In this document: positions 44,242 to 52,154 of the stretch, piece by piece
Position numbering within the stretch: the stretch's first letter is position 1
Layout: each line of letters starts with the position of its first letter
Assembly (NCBI RefSeq): GCF_003368325.1
Contig: NZ_CP031466.1
Span: 2,418,001-2,482,000, forward strand
DNA from: Paraburkholderia caffeinilytica
GTDB taxonomy: Bacteria > Pseudomonadota > Gammaproteobacteria > Burkholderiales > Burkholderiaceae
DNA: 64,000 nucleotides
Direction of reading: 5' to 3'
Position numbers and translations under genes: made by a program
Notes under the pieces: generated by a model
The model's database searches: none
What the model saw: only the letters and a program-made list of their open reading frames with translations
What the model was told of the DNA's origin: nothing

Positions 44242-45422
44242 GCGGTCCTCGATGTAGTCGATGTGCTCGATGCGTTCGATGCGTTCGATGTGTTCGATGT
44301 TGAAAGCGTGCCGTCGAGCAGCATCGCAGCGGATTCGTCGTCGGCAAAACGGCTGATCGACAGCACATGGTCCAGCGCCCAGACGCAGTGAAACCAGCCG
44401 GTTGGAATCACCAGCAGATCGCCCGGTTCGAGCATGAGGTCCACGCCAGGCGCTCCGGCAAAGCGCGGAAAGCGTGTCAGGTCGGGAGCCGCTGCGTCGA
44501 CGCGGCAGGGACGATAGGTGTTGAATGCATCGAGCGCGTAGACGGCGCCTTCCTGAGCGGGCGCATAGAGCCGCACGCGCTTGCGGCCATGAATCTGCGC
44601 GAGAAACGAATTCGCCATGTCGCAGTGCAAACGCGTGACCAGCGAGGCGGCGCTCGCCCGCCCGAACCAGAGTTGCCCGGCGCCGAACATGCGCGGCGGC
44701 AGCATCGGCAGAGAGAAACGCGCTTCCCATGCTGGCGGTAAGAGGCAGCCTTCCGTGTAGTTCGCGGCGCCGGCGGCGGGAGCATGATCGGCGGAGAACC
44801 CGTCGATGAAGTCAGCGACGGTTTGCGGCAGACCGCTCGACGGATCCGCGCGCAGCACCGTCGCGCCCTCTTGCATGCGCCAATCGTCGAGTGTCCAGTC
44901 GACTTCGGGCCAGTTCAGCATGCCGCGCAACACCAGTGGCACGGAGGCATCGAGCGTGTCCGCGAGTGCCGCGTGCAGGTACTTGCCGTCGCAGCCGCCG
45001 GCCTGCAGCGCCGGTACCGTCGCCAGCGCTTCGGGTGCGCGCCGCCGGGCTCGCTCCAAGGCCATGCGCGCCACCGCCGAAGGCCGCTTGAGCAGTTGCA
45101 GCCAGTAAGCGGCGAGCCGCTCGGCGCCGTCGATTCGCACGCCGCCGAGCGTCATTGCCGCCGCACTGCGCGGATCGAAGCCGGTGGGGTCGTCGAGCAT
45201 CGCGCTCAACAAAGCGCGGCTCAGCGTGATGCGAGCCGCGGCGCGGTGCATGCCGTCGAGCGGAATCGGCATCGACTCGATCCGTGGACCGAACGTGAAA
45301 CGGCGGCTGGCATCCGTGCAATCGCTGACGATCAGATCCACGGCGCTCACGTGCGGCGGCGCCACGTAATGTTCGCCGAGCCGCGCCTCCAGAAGCGCGA
45401 TGAGTTCGGCATGCGCAATCAT
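44238..45422 (-). CDS. JmjC/cupin_8-domain Fe(II)/2-oxoglutarate oxygenase-like protein
   Basis: 394 residues from the ATG at 45422 (GGTGAG site), two bases after the methyltransferase stop. The C-terminal two-thirds are a JmjC/cupin_8 domain: the iron ligands are His266 and Asp268 (TRLHCDMANSFLAQIHGRKRVRLYAP) and His345 (LLVIPTGWFHCVW). The N-terminal 130 residues (LSRALLSAMLDDPTGFDPRSAAAMTLGGVRIDG) look like an SCP2-type lipid-binding domain, which is an inference. The last 20 residues are a Ser/Asn/Thr tail made by a 9-bp DNA repeat. JmjC enzymes hydroxylate proteins or small molecules; here the partners are a TylF-type methyltransferase and a small exported protein. Confidence 0.8.
   Translation of the reverse strand: MIAHAELIALLEARLGEHYVAPPHVSAVDLIVSDCTDASRRFTFGPRIESMPIPLDGMHRAAARITLSRALLSAMLDDPTGFDPRSAAAMTLGGVRIDGAERLAAYWLQLLKRPSAVARMALERARRRAPEALATVPALQAGGCDGKYLHAALADTLDASVPLVLRGMLNWPEVDWTLDDWRMQEGATVLRADPSSGLPQTVADFIDGFSADHAPAAGAANYTEGCLLPPAWEARFSLPMLPPRMFGAGQLWFGRASAASLVTRLHCDMANSFLAQIHGRKRVRLYAPAQEGAVYALDAFNTYRPCRVDAAAPDLTRFPRFAGAPGVDLMLEPGDLLVIPTGWFHCVWALDHVLSISRFADDESAAMLLDGTLSTSNTSNASNASSTSTTSRTA
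44250..44303. repeat. 9-bp tandem repeat in the 3' end of the JmjC gene
   Basis: Six units of the form CGATGCGTT with small variations (plus-strand sense). Being a multiple of three they keep frame; on the coding strand they encode the repeated Asn/Ala/Ser tail of the JmjC protein. The last unit ends nine bases before the start of the neighbouring signal-peptide gene. Confidence 0.8.
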
Positions 45423-45424
45423 GC

Positions 45425-46375
45425 TCACCATGGCTTGCGCCAGTAAACCGCCTGTGCGTTGATGCGCGTCAGCGGCGCGTCGATCCGATGCGCGGCGCGG
45501 TATTCGTCGACGGCGCGCGCGCAGCCGGTCGGCAGGCCATAGTCGTCGACGATCACGAAGCCACCCGGCGACAAACGCGGATACAGGGCGTCGAGTGCGA
45601 CACGGGTGGACTCGTACCAGTCGCCATCGAGCCGCATCAACGCGAGGCGCGCGATCGGCGCTTCCGGCAAGGTATCGGCGAACCAGCCCGGCAGGAAACG
45701 CACCCGGCGATCGAGCAGGCCCGCGCGCGCGAAGGCCTCGCGCACGGCCGCCAGATCGCTGCGCAGCAGGCCGACCGCGCGCATCAGGTGATGCCAGATG
45801 GCATCGCGCAGATCCGTGGCGGGGTCTGGCGCGGGCAGGCCCGCGAACGAATCGGCCACCCATACGCTGCGGCCCAGGTCGCCGAACGCGGTCAGCGCGG
45901 CGCGCATCAGAATCGTCACACCGCCGCGCCATACGCCGGTTTCGATGAAGTCGCCCGGCACGCGCTCGTCGATCACGACACGCGCCAACTCGACGACGTT
46001 ATCGAGCAGCACGTCGTGGCACATCGTCAGACGGCGCGACTCGTGGTGCATGTGGTTGAGCGCGTCCGCCATGCGCGCAGGTTCGATGCCGGCGGCCTCG
46101 GCCGCCGGACGGCGCAGCGGCGCGAGCCATTGGGCGAATACACGGTCCGCATCGGCGAGCCGTTCGGCGCAATCGTCGGCGGTGATCGGCGCGGTTCGCG
46201 CCGTGGCGGATTGCGTGGGGCGGTCAATATCGGCCGCGCCGCCAATGTAGCGGCGGATCATCGCCAGATAGGCATCGGCGCGCGCGTCATCGGCGGGCGG
46301 CATGAAGGGCTGCGGCTCGACGTCGGACAAAGCAGCGAAAGGAAAACTCGGAGGATTCGGAAGATTCAATTCCAT
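45425..46375 (-). CDS. TylF/MycF-type class I methyltransferase
   Basis: 316 residues. SAM site DFIETGVWRGGVTILMRA, then WVADSFAGLPAPDP, and the metal-binding stretch LALMRLDGDWYESTRVALDALYPRLSPGGFVIVDDYG typical of the TylF macrocin O-methyltransferase group. These Mg-dependent enzymes methylate sugar hydroxyls of macrolides and related natural products. The N-terminal 100 residues are helical and not conserved in the core fold. The ribosome site is weak. First gene of a three-gene operon; a perfect hrpII box lies 149 bases upstream on the coding strand. Confidence 0.82.
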   Translation of the reverse strand: MELNLPNPPSFPFAALSDVEPQPFMPPADDARADAYLAMIRRYIGGAADIDRPTQSATARTAPITADDCAERLADADRVFAQWLAPLRRPAAEAAGIEPARMADALNHMHHESRRLTMCHDVLLDNVVELARVVIDERVPGDFIETGVWRGGVTILMRAALTAFGDLGRSVWVADSFAGLPAPDPATDLRDAIWHHLMRAVGLLRSDLAAVREAFARAGLLDRRVRFLPGWFADTLPEAPIARLALMRLDGDWYESTRVALDALYPRLSPGGFVIVDDYGLPTGCARAVDEYRAAHRIDAPLTRINAQAVYWRKPW

Positions 46376-46523
46376 CGCCGGTTCGGGTGGGCGCTCGGGC
46401 CGCTATTGGGCTCGGGCGTTTATCGGAAGATATGTGTGCGGGAAGACCGTCACGCACAAGGCCGAGCGCGGCGGCCAGCCCGAATTAGTATCGGCCGACG
46501 CGGGACCCAGTTCGGCTGAATCG

Positions 46524-46547
46524 CGAACGGATGCATGCTCATGCGAA
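46524..46547 (-). promoter_or_regulatory. hrpII/PIP-type box upstream of the methyltransferase/JmjC operon
   Basis: On the minus strand it reads TTCG-N16-TTCG (CGAA at 46524-46527 and 46544-46547 on the plus strand). An AT-rich GATACTAATT lies about 31 bases beyond it in the right place for a -10 region. No other gene on this strand is closer than the methyltransferase. Confidence 0.65.
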
Positions 46548-46629
46548 CCACCGGGGTTTGCTGAGTTGACGCGTAGGTGCCTCGACGCCTTCGCGTCCTC
46601 GCGCCCTCGTGCGTTTGCGCCTTCATGCC

Positions 46630-46773
46630 TTCGCCCCTTCGCCCCTTCGCCCCTTCGCCCCTTCGCCCCTTCGCCCCTTCGCCCCTTCGCCCCTTCGCTC
46701 CTTCGCTCCTTCGCTCCTTCGCTCCTTCGCTCCTTCGCTCCTTCCCTCCTTCCCCCCTTCGCCCCTTCGCCCC
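46630..46773. repeat. Octanucleotide tandem repeat, 18 units
   Basis: Eighteen consecutive 8-bp units: eight of TTCGCCCC, six of TTCGCTCC, two variants (TTCCCTCC, TTCCCCCC), then two TTCGCCCC. Because eight is not a multiple of three and no unit holds a stop, all frames stay open across it; frames through it are artefacts of composition. It lies in the 524-bp gap between the methyltransferase start (46375) and the lipoprotein start (46900). The rest of this gap holds the hrpII box and nothing else I can name. Confidence 0.95.
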
Positions 46774-46899
46774 TTCGCAGACCAGCATATGTGCCCGGTT
46801 CACTGCGTGCGGTTTTCAATGCACTCGTTCGTGTCGCGCCCTACAGCACCGTGCCGGATCAGGTGTGATGGCAACATCGCCCGCCTCCCCCTTCTCCCC

Positions 46900-47583
46900 A
46901 TGACTGGTTCTCCGCCCCGCCCCGCGCAGTTGCCGCGCCTGCCGATGATCTGCCTCGCCGCAAGCTGCCTGCTCGCACTCGCCGGCTGCGCGACGCCGCT
47001 TAAACCGCCACCGCCGACCGCCGACGAATCCTTGCCCGTGGCATTGCGCGCCAGCCAGGACGAGGTGCTCCAGGAAGTCATGACCACCCATGGCGACGAA
47101 ACCTATGTGTGCCGGCGCATCAAGGCGAGCCCGCCCGAGATCGGCGCGACTGCGCTGCCGGACACGCTCCCTGGTGTCGCCCGTGACGGCACGCAACTGC
47201 TCTGGGATCCTTTGGGTTCCGAAGCAATCCTCGTCGACGCCGCCGGCCAAAGCGCGGGCACCGTCGCGCCGGGCCGTTACTTTCTCTCCTACGACGGCAG
47301 CTACGTGATCGGCAAGGTCGACGCCGAAAGCCAGGTGGGCGCAAATGCACTGACCTGGGCGCGCTACACGACCCGTTTCGTCGCGGCCCCACGCCCCGGC
47401 GAGGGCCGTTTCGCCGATGTCAGCTCGATCCAGCGCATCGACACTTCGGGCGGCTTGCCGCCGCAGCCCACTTGCGAACTCGAGGGCGCGCATCTGCTCG
47501 TGCCGTACGGCGCGACCTATATGTTCTACCGCGCCAAAGGCCACGCACCGGTCGCCTTGTCGGCGAGCCGAGCCACACAGTGA
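46900..47583 (+). CDS. DUF3455-like lipoprotein
   Basis: 227 residues from the ATG at 46900; a lipobox (ALAGC) follows a hydrophobic stretch, so outer- or inner-membrane lipoprotein is likely. A second ATG (about 46945) also gives a signal peptide. The mature sequence has a short domain with THGDETYVCRR, LPDTLPGVARDGTQLLWDPLGSEA, and AGRYFLSYDGSYVIGKV-like elements that fit the DUF3455 pattern of secreted proteins. No enzyme motif is seen. Upstream, the frame continues through the 8-bp repeat, but that part is low-complexity and not counted. Confidence 0.7.
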   Translation: MTGSPPRPAQLPRLPMICLAASCLLALAGCATPLKPPPPTADESLPVALRASQDEVLQEVMTTHGDETYVCRRIKASPPEIGATALPDTLPGVARDGTQLLWDPLGSEAILVDAAGQSAGTVAPGRYFLSYDGSYVIGKVDAESQVGANALTWARYTTRFVAAPRPGEGRFADVSSIQRIDTSGGLPPQPTCELEGAHLLVPYGATYMFYRAKGHAPVALSASRATQ

Positions 47584-47590
47584 CCCGGCC

Positions 47591-47655
47591 TTGCATGGGA
47601 CCGGCGTAAGCGCTATGGGGCTGGAGTAAGCGCTAAAGCGCTAACTCCGGTCGAC
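47591..47655. repeat. REP-like palindromic element, copy B
   Basis: Begins TTGCATGGGACCGG as at 3472 and contains GGAGTAAGCGCT, two bases, then AGCGCTAACTCC: a 12-bp inverted repeat with one mismatch. It sits between the lipoprotein stop and the flavin monooxygenase ribosome site. No U-run, so not an ordinary terminator. Confidence 0.55.
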
Positions 47656-47669
47656 AAAAGGAGTCAACG

Positions 47670-48758
47670 ATGCAATTCGGTTTGTTCATGACGCTGCCCG
47701 CCCCAGAGCCTGCGCCCGCAGCCGAGCTCTACCAACGTGCGCTTGCGATGGCCGAAGCCGCCGATACGCTCGGCTTCACCCACCTGTGGCTTGCCGAACA
47801 TCACTTCACGAACTATTCGCACTCGTCGCGGCCGCTGATGCTGCTCTCGCACATCGCGGCACGCACCCGTCATCTGCGCCTCGGCCCGGCTATCGTGCCG
47901 GTGCCGCTGCATCATCCGCTCGTGATCGCGGAAGAACTCGCCACGCTCGACGTGCTGAGCGGCGGACGCGTCGAAGCCGGCCTCGGCAGCGGTTATCAGC
48001 GCTATCAGTACGAGCGCTTCCAGCTCGTCAAAGGCGCCACCTCCGCCCGCGACGACGAGGCGATCGACGTGCTATTGCAAGCCCTGCGCGAACCCTTGTT
48101 CTCGCACCAGGGCGAGCACTTCAGCATTCCCCGCACCGGCCTCGTGCCGCAGCCGCTGCAACGCGCGATGCCGGTGTGGCTCGTCGTCAATTCGAGCCGG
48201 CGGGCGTCGGTCGAACAGGCGGTGCGGCGACGCGCGAACCTTTTCACCGGCGTGCTTGAACCCATTTCGAAGCTGACCGACGTGCGGCGCCACTATCCGG
48301 ACCTCGCCGGCGCGCTCTCGACGGTACGCATCGGCACACAGCGGCCAGTGTTCGTCGCGCAAAACGAAGCGCAGGCCCGCGAGGCCGTCGAGCATGCGCG
48401 CTGGAACGGACGCGCGACGCTGCGCCTGCGTCACGACCTGGGCGACGTGGTGGACGGCATCGTGCCGGCGCAACCGCTACCCGGCGAACCGTCCGACGAC
48501 GTGCTGCGCAACGATTTCCTTGTGATCGGCACTGCCGGCGAATGTATCCGCCAACTGCGCCGGATTCAAAGCGGGCTCGGCTGCGACTATTTCAGCGCGA
48601 GCTTCTGGTTCGGTTCGATGCCGCACGAGATGGCAATGGAATCGATGCACCGCTTCGCGCGTGACGTGATGCCCGCATTCGCCGGCGAAGCCGCGGCGGC
48701 AGACACACCGCAAGCATCGGCATCGCGCCCGCAATGGGAATCCACCCTGGCGTGGTGA
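47670..48758 (+). CDS. LLM-class (luciferase-like) flavin-dependent monooxygenase
   Basis: 362 residues with an AGGAG site. The bacterial luciferase-like TIM barrel is clear: FGLFMTLP, LGFTHLWLAEHHFTNYSHSSRPLMLLSHIAARTRHLRLGPAIVPVPLHHPLVIAEELATLDVLSGGRVEAGLGSGYQRYQYERF (substrate and FMN loops), and NDFLVIGTAGECIRQLRRIQSGLG near the end. These two-component enzymes use reduced FMN and O2 to oxygenate small molecules. No flavin reductase gene is adjacent. It stands between the two enzyme operons of this accessory region, so joint action is possible but not shown. Confidence 0.88.
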   Translation: MQFGLFMTLPAPEPAPAAELYQRALAMAEAADTLGFTHLWLAEHHFTNYSHSSRPLMLLSHIAARTRHLRLGPAIVPVPLHHPLVIAEELATLDVLSGGRVEAGLGSGYQRYQYERFQLVKGATSARDDEAIDVLLQALREPLFSHQGEHFSIPRTGLVPQPLQRAMPVWLVVNSSRRASVEQAVRRRANLFTGVLEPISKLTDVRRHYPDLAGALSTVRIGTQRPVFVAQNEAQAREAVEHARWNGRATLRLRHDLGDVVDGIVPAQPLPGEPSDDVLRNDFLVIGTAGECIRQLRRIQSGLGCDYFSASFWFGSMPHEMAMESMHRFARDVMPAFAGEAAAADTPQASASRPQWESTLAW

Positions 48759-48813
48759 ACGCATTCGGCACGCATGGCATGCGCTCGTGCGCAAGCCATT
48801 CGCAACCGCCACG

Positions 48814-48837
48814 TTCGCATCCCCGGCCCTCACTTCG
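48814..48837 (+). promoter_or_regulatory. hrpII/PIP-type box upstream of the large putative effector
   Basis: Perfect TTCG (48814-48817), 16 bases, TTCG (48834-48837). It is 90 bases before the GTG start at 48928. The -10 region at the expected spacing is not a good YANNNT match, so this promoter is a little less convincing than the one at 43735. Confidence 0.65.
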
Positions 48838-48927
48838 GACTTCGCTCACCGCAATGTGACGTGGCGATGAAAATTCGTCATCGTCGGCAATCAGCCGATG
48901 CGACCGTCCTCACATGGGAGACCGCTC

Positions 48928-51900
48928 GTGCCATTCGGGATTCGCAACCCTTTCTCACGCGGCGCGCCGCCAGTTCAACAACAGCAGCCCGCGGCTGCGC
49001 AGGCCAATCAGCGGCAGACCAACACGCCACTGCCCGAGACGAGAGTAGTGGGTGGCCCGCTCGACAAGCTGCGCGCATTGCGCAACCATCTGCCGGGCGC
49101 ACCGGTGCAGACACCGCTTGCACCAGGGCAGACGCAGAGTGACCCGATGCCGCAAGGCTCGCCCCTCAACGACCTGACCGGCAGCGGCGCCAACCGCGTC
49201 TACACGCCGTTCCATGCGCGGACCACCGTGCGCGCGTCGCGGCCCGCGCCGGAGGTCCTGCCGAGCGCCGAGCAGATGCGCACGCCGAAGGCCAACGCGA
49301 GCACGCCGCTTGGCGTCAACTCGCACAACAAGACCAACGTGAAGACCGCGGTCGGCAAAAACGAGCGCGCCGCGTCGCAAGCGAGCACCGAACTGCGCGA
49401 CACGGCCGCGGCCGACGCGCATCTCGCCGCAAGCTTTCCGGCCGAGCCGGGCACCCAGTTCGCAACCCAGCGCGACGCGCTGCTGGCCAACATCCGCAAC
49501 GCGATTCCGCAAGGTCAGCGCGGCGACCCGCCGCTCGCGAAGGCGCGCTATCTCGGTCACGCGCTCGCCGAAGCGACGGGCGGCAACGTGCAACGCGCGA
49601 ACGACGTGCTCGGCGTGCTGCAAGGCACGATCCAGAATCCCACCCCGCAGCAGGCGCGCGATGCTTTCGCGACGCGCTGCTCGATGGCGCGCTCGCGCGC
49701 CGCGTTCCGCGCGCTGCGCGACGTCGAGGCGGCGCCGCCGATGGGCGGCAATCACCAGGCGCCCACCGACCGCGACCGCAAGGTTCACGCGGAAGCCGAC
49801 TGGCAAACGTGGCGCGCCGCTGGCACGCTGTTGTCGGCATGGCCGGCCGGCATGGAAAAACCCGCCTCGCTGCGCGAACTCGGCGAGTCGGCCAACGCCA
49901 TGCTGCCCGCCGCCGAACGCGATACCCACACCCAGGTCGCGCAAAGCCAGCAGCAACCCGCGATCAGCCAGGCGCTGACGCCGCATACGCAGACCGCCAA
50001 GGCCATGCTGTGCGGCAACGCGTTGCTCGACGATCCGCGCGCGCAGCCGGAAACGCGTTTTCGTTCGGCGTACCTGGCGCATCGCAACGGGATCGCCGAA
50101 GCCGATGTCGGCCAGGTGCAAAACCGCATGTACTCCGTGGTCAAGCACGCGCAACGCAACGCGACGTCGGCGCGCACCGGTTCGTGGATGAACCGCACCG
50201 CGCAGCGTTTTCGCAGCGGCGTCAAGCAAAGCTTCGGCCACGAGAAGGATCCGATCTCGGCGCTCGGCATGGGCACCGCCGGCGGTCTGATGGATCATCC
50301 GGACAAGGACTTCAGCACGTTGCAATCCATCGACACGGTGGTCGACGCGCTGAATACGCAGGTGGTGAACGCGCCGCACCGGCGGCGCGGCGAAGCGCCG
50401 GACAACGCCACCATGAACGCCGCCGTGCGCGCCGCCGCGCTGCGCAACTGGAAGGCGAGCATCGGCACCAAGGGCTGGCTGCGCGACGACACGAAATTCG
50501 GCCGCCTGCAACGCAATCAGATTGCCCGCGACGTTGCGGGCGCGCTGAACGTCGACAAGGAAACGGTGCGCAACAGCCCGGCGTTCCGCGATCTGCCGAA
50601 GATGAACGCCGAGACGCTGCGCACCTGGGCAACCGGCGCGGGCGCGAATATGAACGCGCAGATCGGCGCGACCGGCCGCACGCTCGGCGAAAATCTCGAC
50701 CGCATGCAGGCGATCCGGCAGGATCCGGTGGCGACGCCGGCAACGCCGCAAGGCAATATCGATTCGCTGTGCCATCTGGTCGAAAACGTGCCGAAAACGT
50801 GGAGCGTGCAGATGTCGAGCGGCGGCGTCTACGGGCTCGACGCGAACATCTCGGAGAACATCGCGACCGCGCTCGGGCTCGTCGGCGCGCCGAGCGCGTC
50901 GGTGGCGCCGGACGTGCGCTATCTGAAAGGCCGTCATGCGGTGCTCGAAGTCGGCTCCACCTCGCATCACGGCGAAATGTTCATCGGCACCGACAACCGC
51001 AAGTCCGCGCATCTCGGCGTCGGCGGCTTCATCGGTTGGTCGCTCGCGGGCGGCAAGGCAATGGCGAGCGGCTACGGCTCTCTGATCGGCGGCCGCGACA
51101 CCAGCAATCCGCGCGGCGTGGTGATCCGCACGCCGTTCGACCAGACCGGCAACAACGACCCCGAGGCCTGGCGCGGCAAGATGACCGACGTGGTGCGCAC
51201 GCTCGGCGGCTCCGGTCCCGGCGGACAGCTGCCGCGCACGAAGGACGAAATGTGGAACGGCATGGCGGACAAGTTCTTTGCCGATCCGGACGTGTCGATC
51301 GGCTGGGTCGACAACAAGAGCCGTTCGAACTACGGCTCGTTTGCGGTGACGGGCGGCGCGCGTTACGTAACCCCGGCCAACGTCAAGTTCGGGCCGCTCG
51401 TGACGGGCGAGGCCGTCCTCAGTTCGAGCAAGGCTCACTCGACCGATCAGAGCGGCGCGCGCAACGTCGACAAATCGAGCAGCGGCCATCGGTTCGCCAT
51501 CAACGGCAGCGCCACGCTGGTCTCAAGCGCGCCTCCCGTGCCGATCGGCAACGCCGGGCCGTTCAACTCGCTGTCGTTTTCGAGCGCGCCGCTGGTCGGC
51601 TTCGGCACGACCCTGATGCAGACCGGCACCGGCTCGACGCTGCGGCTCTACGAAGAGAGCGGCGACATCGTGCCCGAGCGGACCTATCGCGACACCGAGT
51701 TCACCAGCGTCGGCAAATACCTGCAATACATCGACAGCCGCAACGATGAATGGGCGCATTCGATGAACGGCGACCAGGCGGCATTGAACACGTATCAGAC
51801 CAAGGTCAAGCTCAACGCGACGCGCGGCAATCAGTTCTATGGCGAACGGCAGCGCATCGTGCCGCAAGCCGCCGCCGAAATCAACGCGTATCGCGGCACG

Positions 51901-52143
51901 CTGCGCATGTTCGAGCAAGGCGGACGCACGCCGACCCAGGACGAGCAGAACGAGATGCTGCGGATTCGCGGCGAGATCGCACGCCTGCTCGACTCGCCGA
52001 CAAGCTGGACGAATCACGTGCTGTACAGCTACGAGTCGAATTCGGCGTCGCGCACGTCGGGGCTCTCGTATGTCGGCACGGCGCAGGCGGTCAAGCAGGT
52101 CAGCGCGCAGCGGGAGCTCAGCTCCTTGCCGGCGCAGATTTGA
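48928..52143 (+). CDS. Large putative type III effector, AWR (RipA)-like
   Basis: 1071 residues. I chose the GTG at 48928, which has GGGAGA seven bases upstream; the ATG at 48898 has none. The N-terminus is Gln/Pro/Ala-rich and without membrane segments (about 1-130), as common in T3SS secretion signals. The middle is helical, Ala/Arg-rich; from about 600 on the protein is Gly/Ser-rich with strand-like repeats (SSGGVYGLDANISENIATALG, HLGVGGFIGWSLAGGKAMASGYGSLIGG, GSFAVTGGARYVTPANVKFGPL). It contains an AWR triad in NNDPEAWRGKM; size, composition and triad recall the AWR family of Ralstonia, with relatives in Burkholderia. The family name is from memory. A hrpII box stands upstream. Convergent with the pyruvyl transferase gene at an 11-base gap. 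Confidence 0.7.
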   Translation: MPFGIRNPFSRGAPPVQQQQPAAAQANQRQTNTPLPETRVVGGPLDKLRALRNHLPGAPVQTPLAPGQTQSDPMPQGSPLNDLTGSGANRVYTPFHARTTVRASRPAPEVLPSAEQMRTPKANASTPLGVNSHNKTNVKTAVGKNERAASQASTELRDTAAADAHLAASFPAEPGTQFATQRDALLANIRNAIPQGQRGDPPLAKARYLGHALAEATGGNVQRANDVLGVLQGTIQNPTPQQARDAFATRCSMARSRAAFRALRDVEAAPPMGGNHQAPTDRDRKVHAEADWQTWRAAGTLLSAWPAGMEKPASLRELGESANAMLPAAERDTHTQVAQSQQQPAISQALTPHTQTAKAMLCGNALLDDPRAQPETRFRSAYLAHRNGIAEADVGQVQNRMYSVVKHAQRNATSARTGSWMNRTAQRFRSGVKQSFGHEKDPISALGMGTAGGLMDHPDKDFSTLQSIDTVVDALNTQVVNAPHRRRGEAPDNATMNAAVRAAALRNWKASIGTKGWLRDDTKFGRLQRNQIARDVAGALNVDKETVRNSPAFRDLPKMNAETLRTWATGAGANMNAQIGATGRTLGENLDRMQAIRQDPVATPATPQGNIDSLCHLVENVPKTWSVQMSSGGVYGLDANISENIATALGLVGAPSASVAPDVRYLKGRHAVLEVGSTSHHGEMFIGTDNRKSAHLGVGGFIGWSLAGGKAMASGYGSLIGGRDTSNPRGVVIRTPFDQTGNNDPEAWRGKMTDVVRTLGGSGPGGQLPRTKDEMWNGMADKFFADPDVSIGWVDNKSRSNYGSFAVTGGARYVTPANVKFGPLVTGEAVLSSSKAHSTDQSGARNVDKSSSGHRFAINGSATLVSSAPPVPIGNAGPFNSLSFSSAPLVGFGTTLMQTGTGSTLRLYEESGDIVPERTYRDTEFTSVGKYLQYIDSRNDEWAHSMNGDQAALNTYQTKVKLNATRGNQFYGERQRIVPQAAAEINAYRGTLRMFEQGGRTPTQDEQNEMLRIRGEIARLLDSPTSWTNHVLYSYESNSASRTSGLSYVGTAQAVKQVSAQRELSSLPAQI

Positions 52144-52154
52144 GCTGAGCGCGC

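Noticed and set aside
44238..45932. Longer 564-codon version of the JmjC gene starting within the methyltransferase gene
   Set aside because: The extra N-terminal part is the shadow frame of the methyltransferase; the ATG at 45422 has a ribosome site and is two bases after the methyltransferase stop.
42731..46773. Tandem repeats as a possible CRISPR array
   Set aside because: Units are 7 to 9 bp with no spacers, and no cas genes are in the window.
46403..46868. Several overlapping frames (PSPLRPFA or GEGAKGRR repeats) over the octanucleotide tract
   Set aside because: The repeat has no stop in any frame and its length is not a multiple of three, so all frames are open by composition alone.
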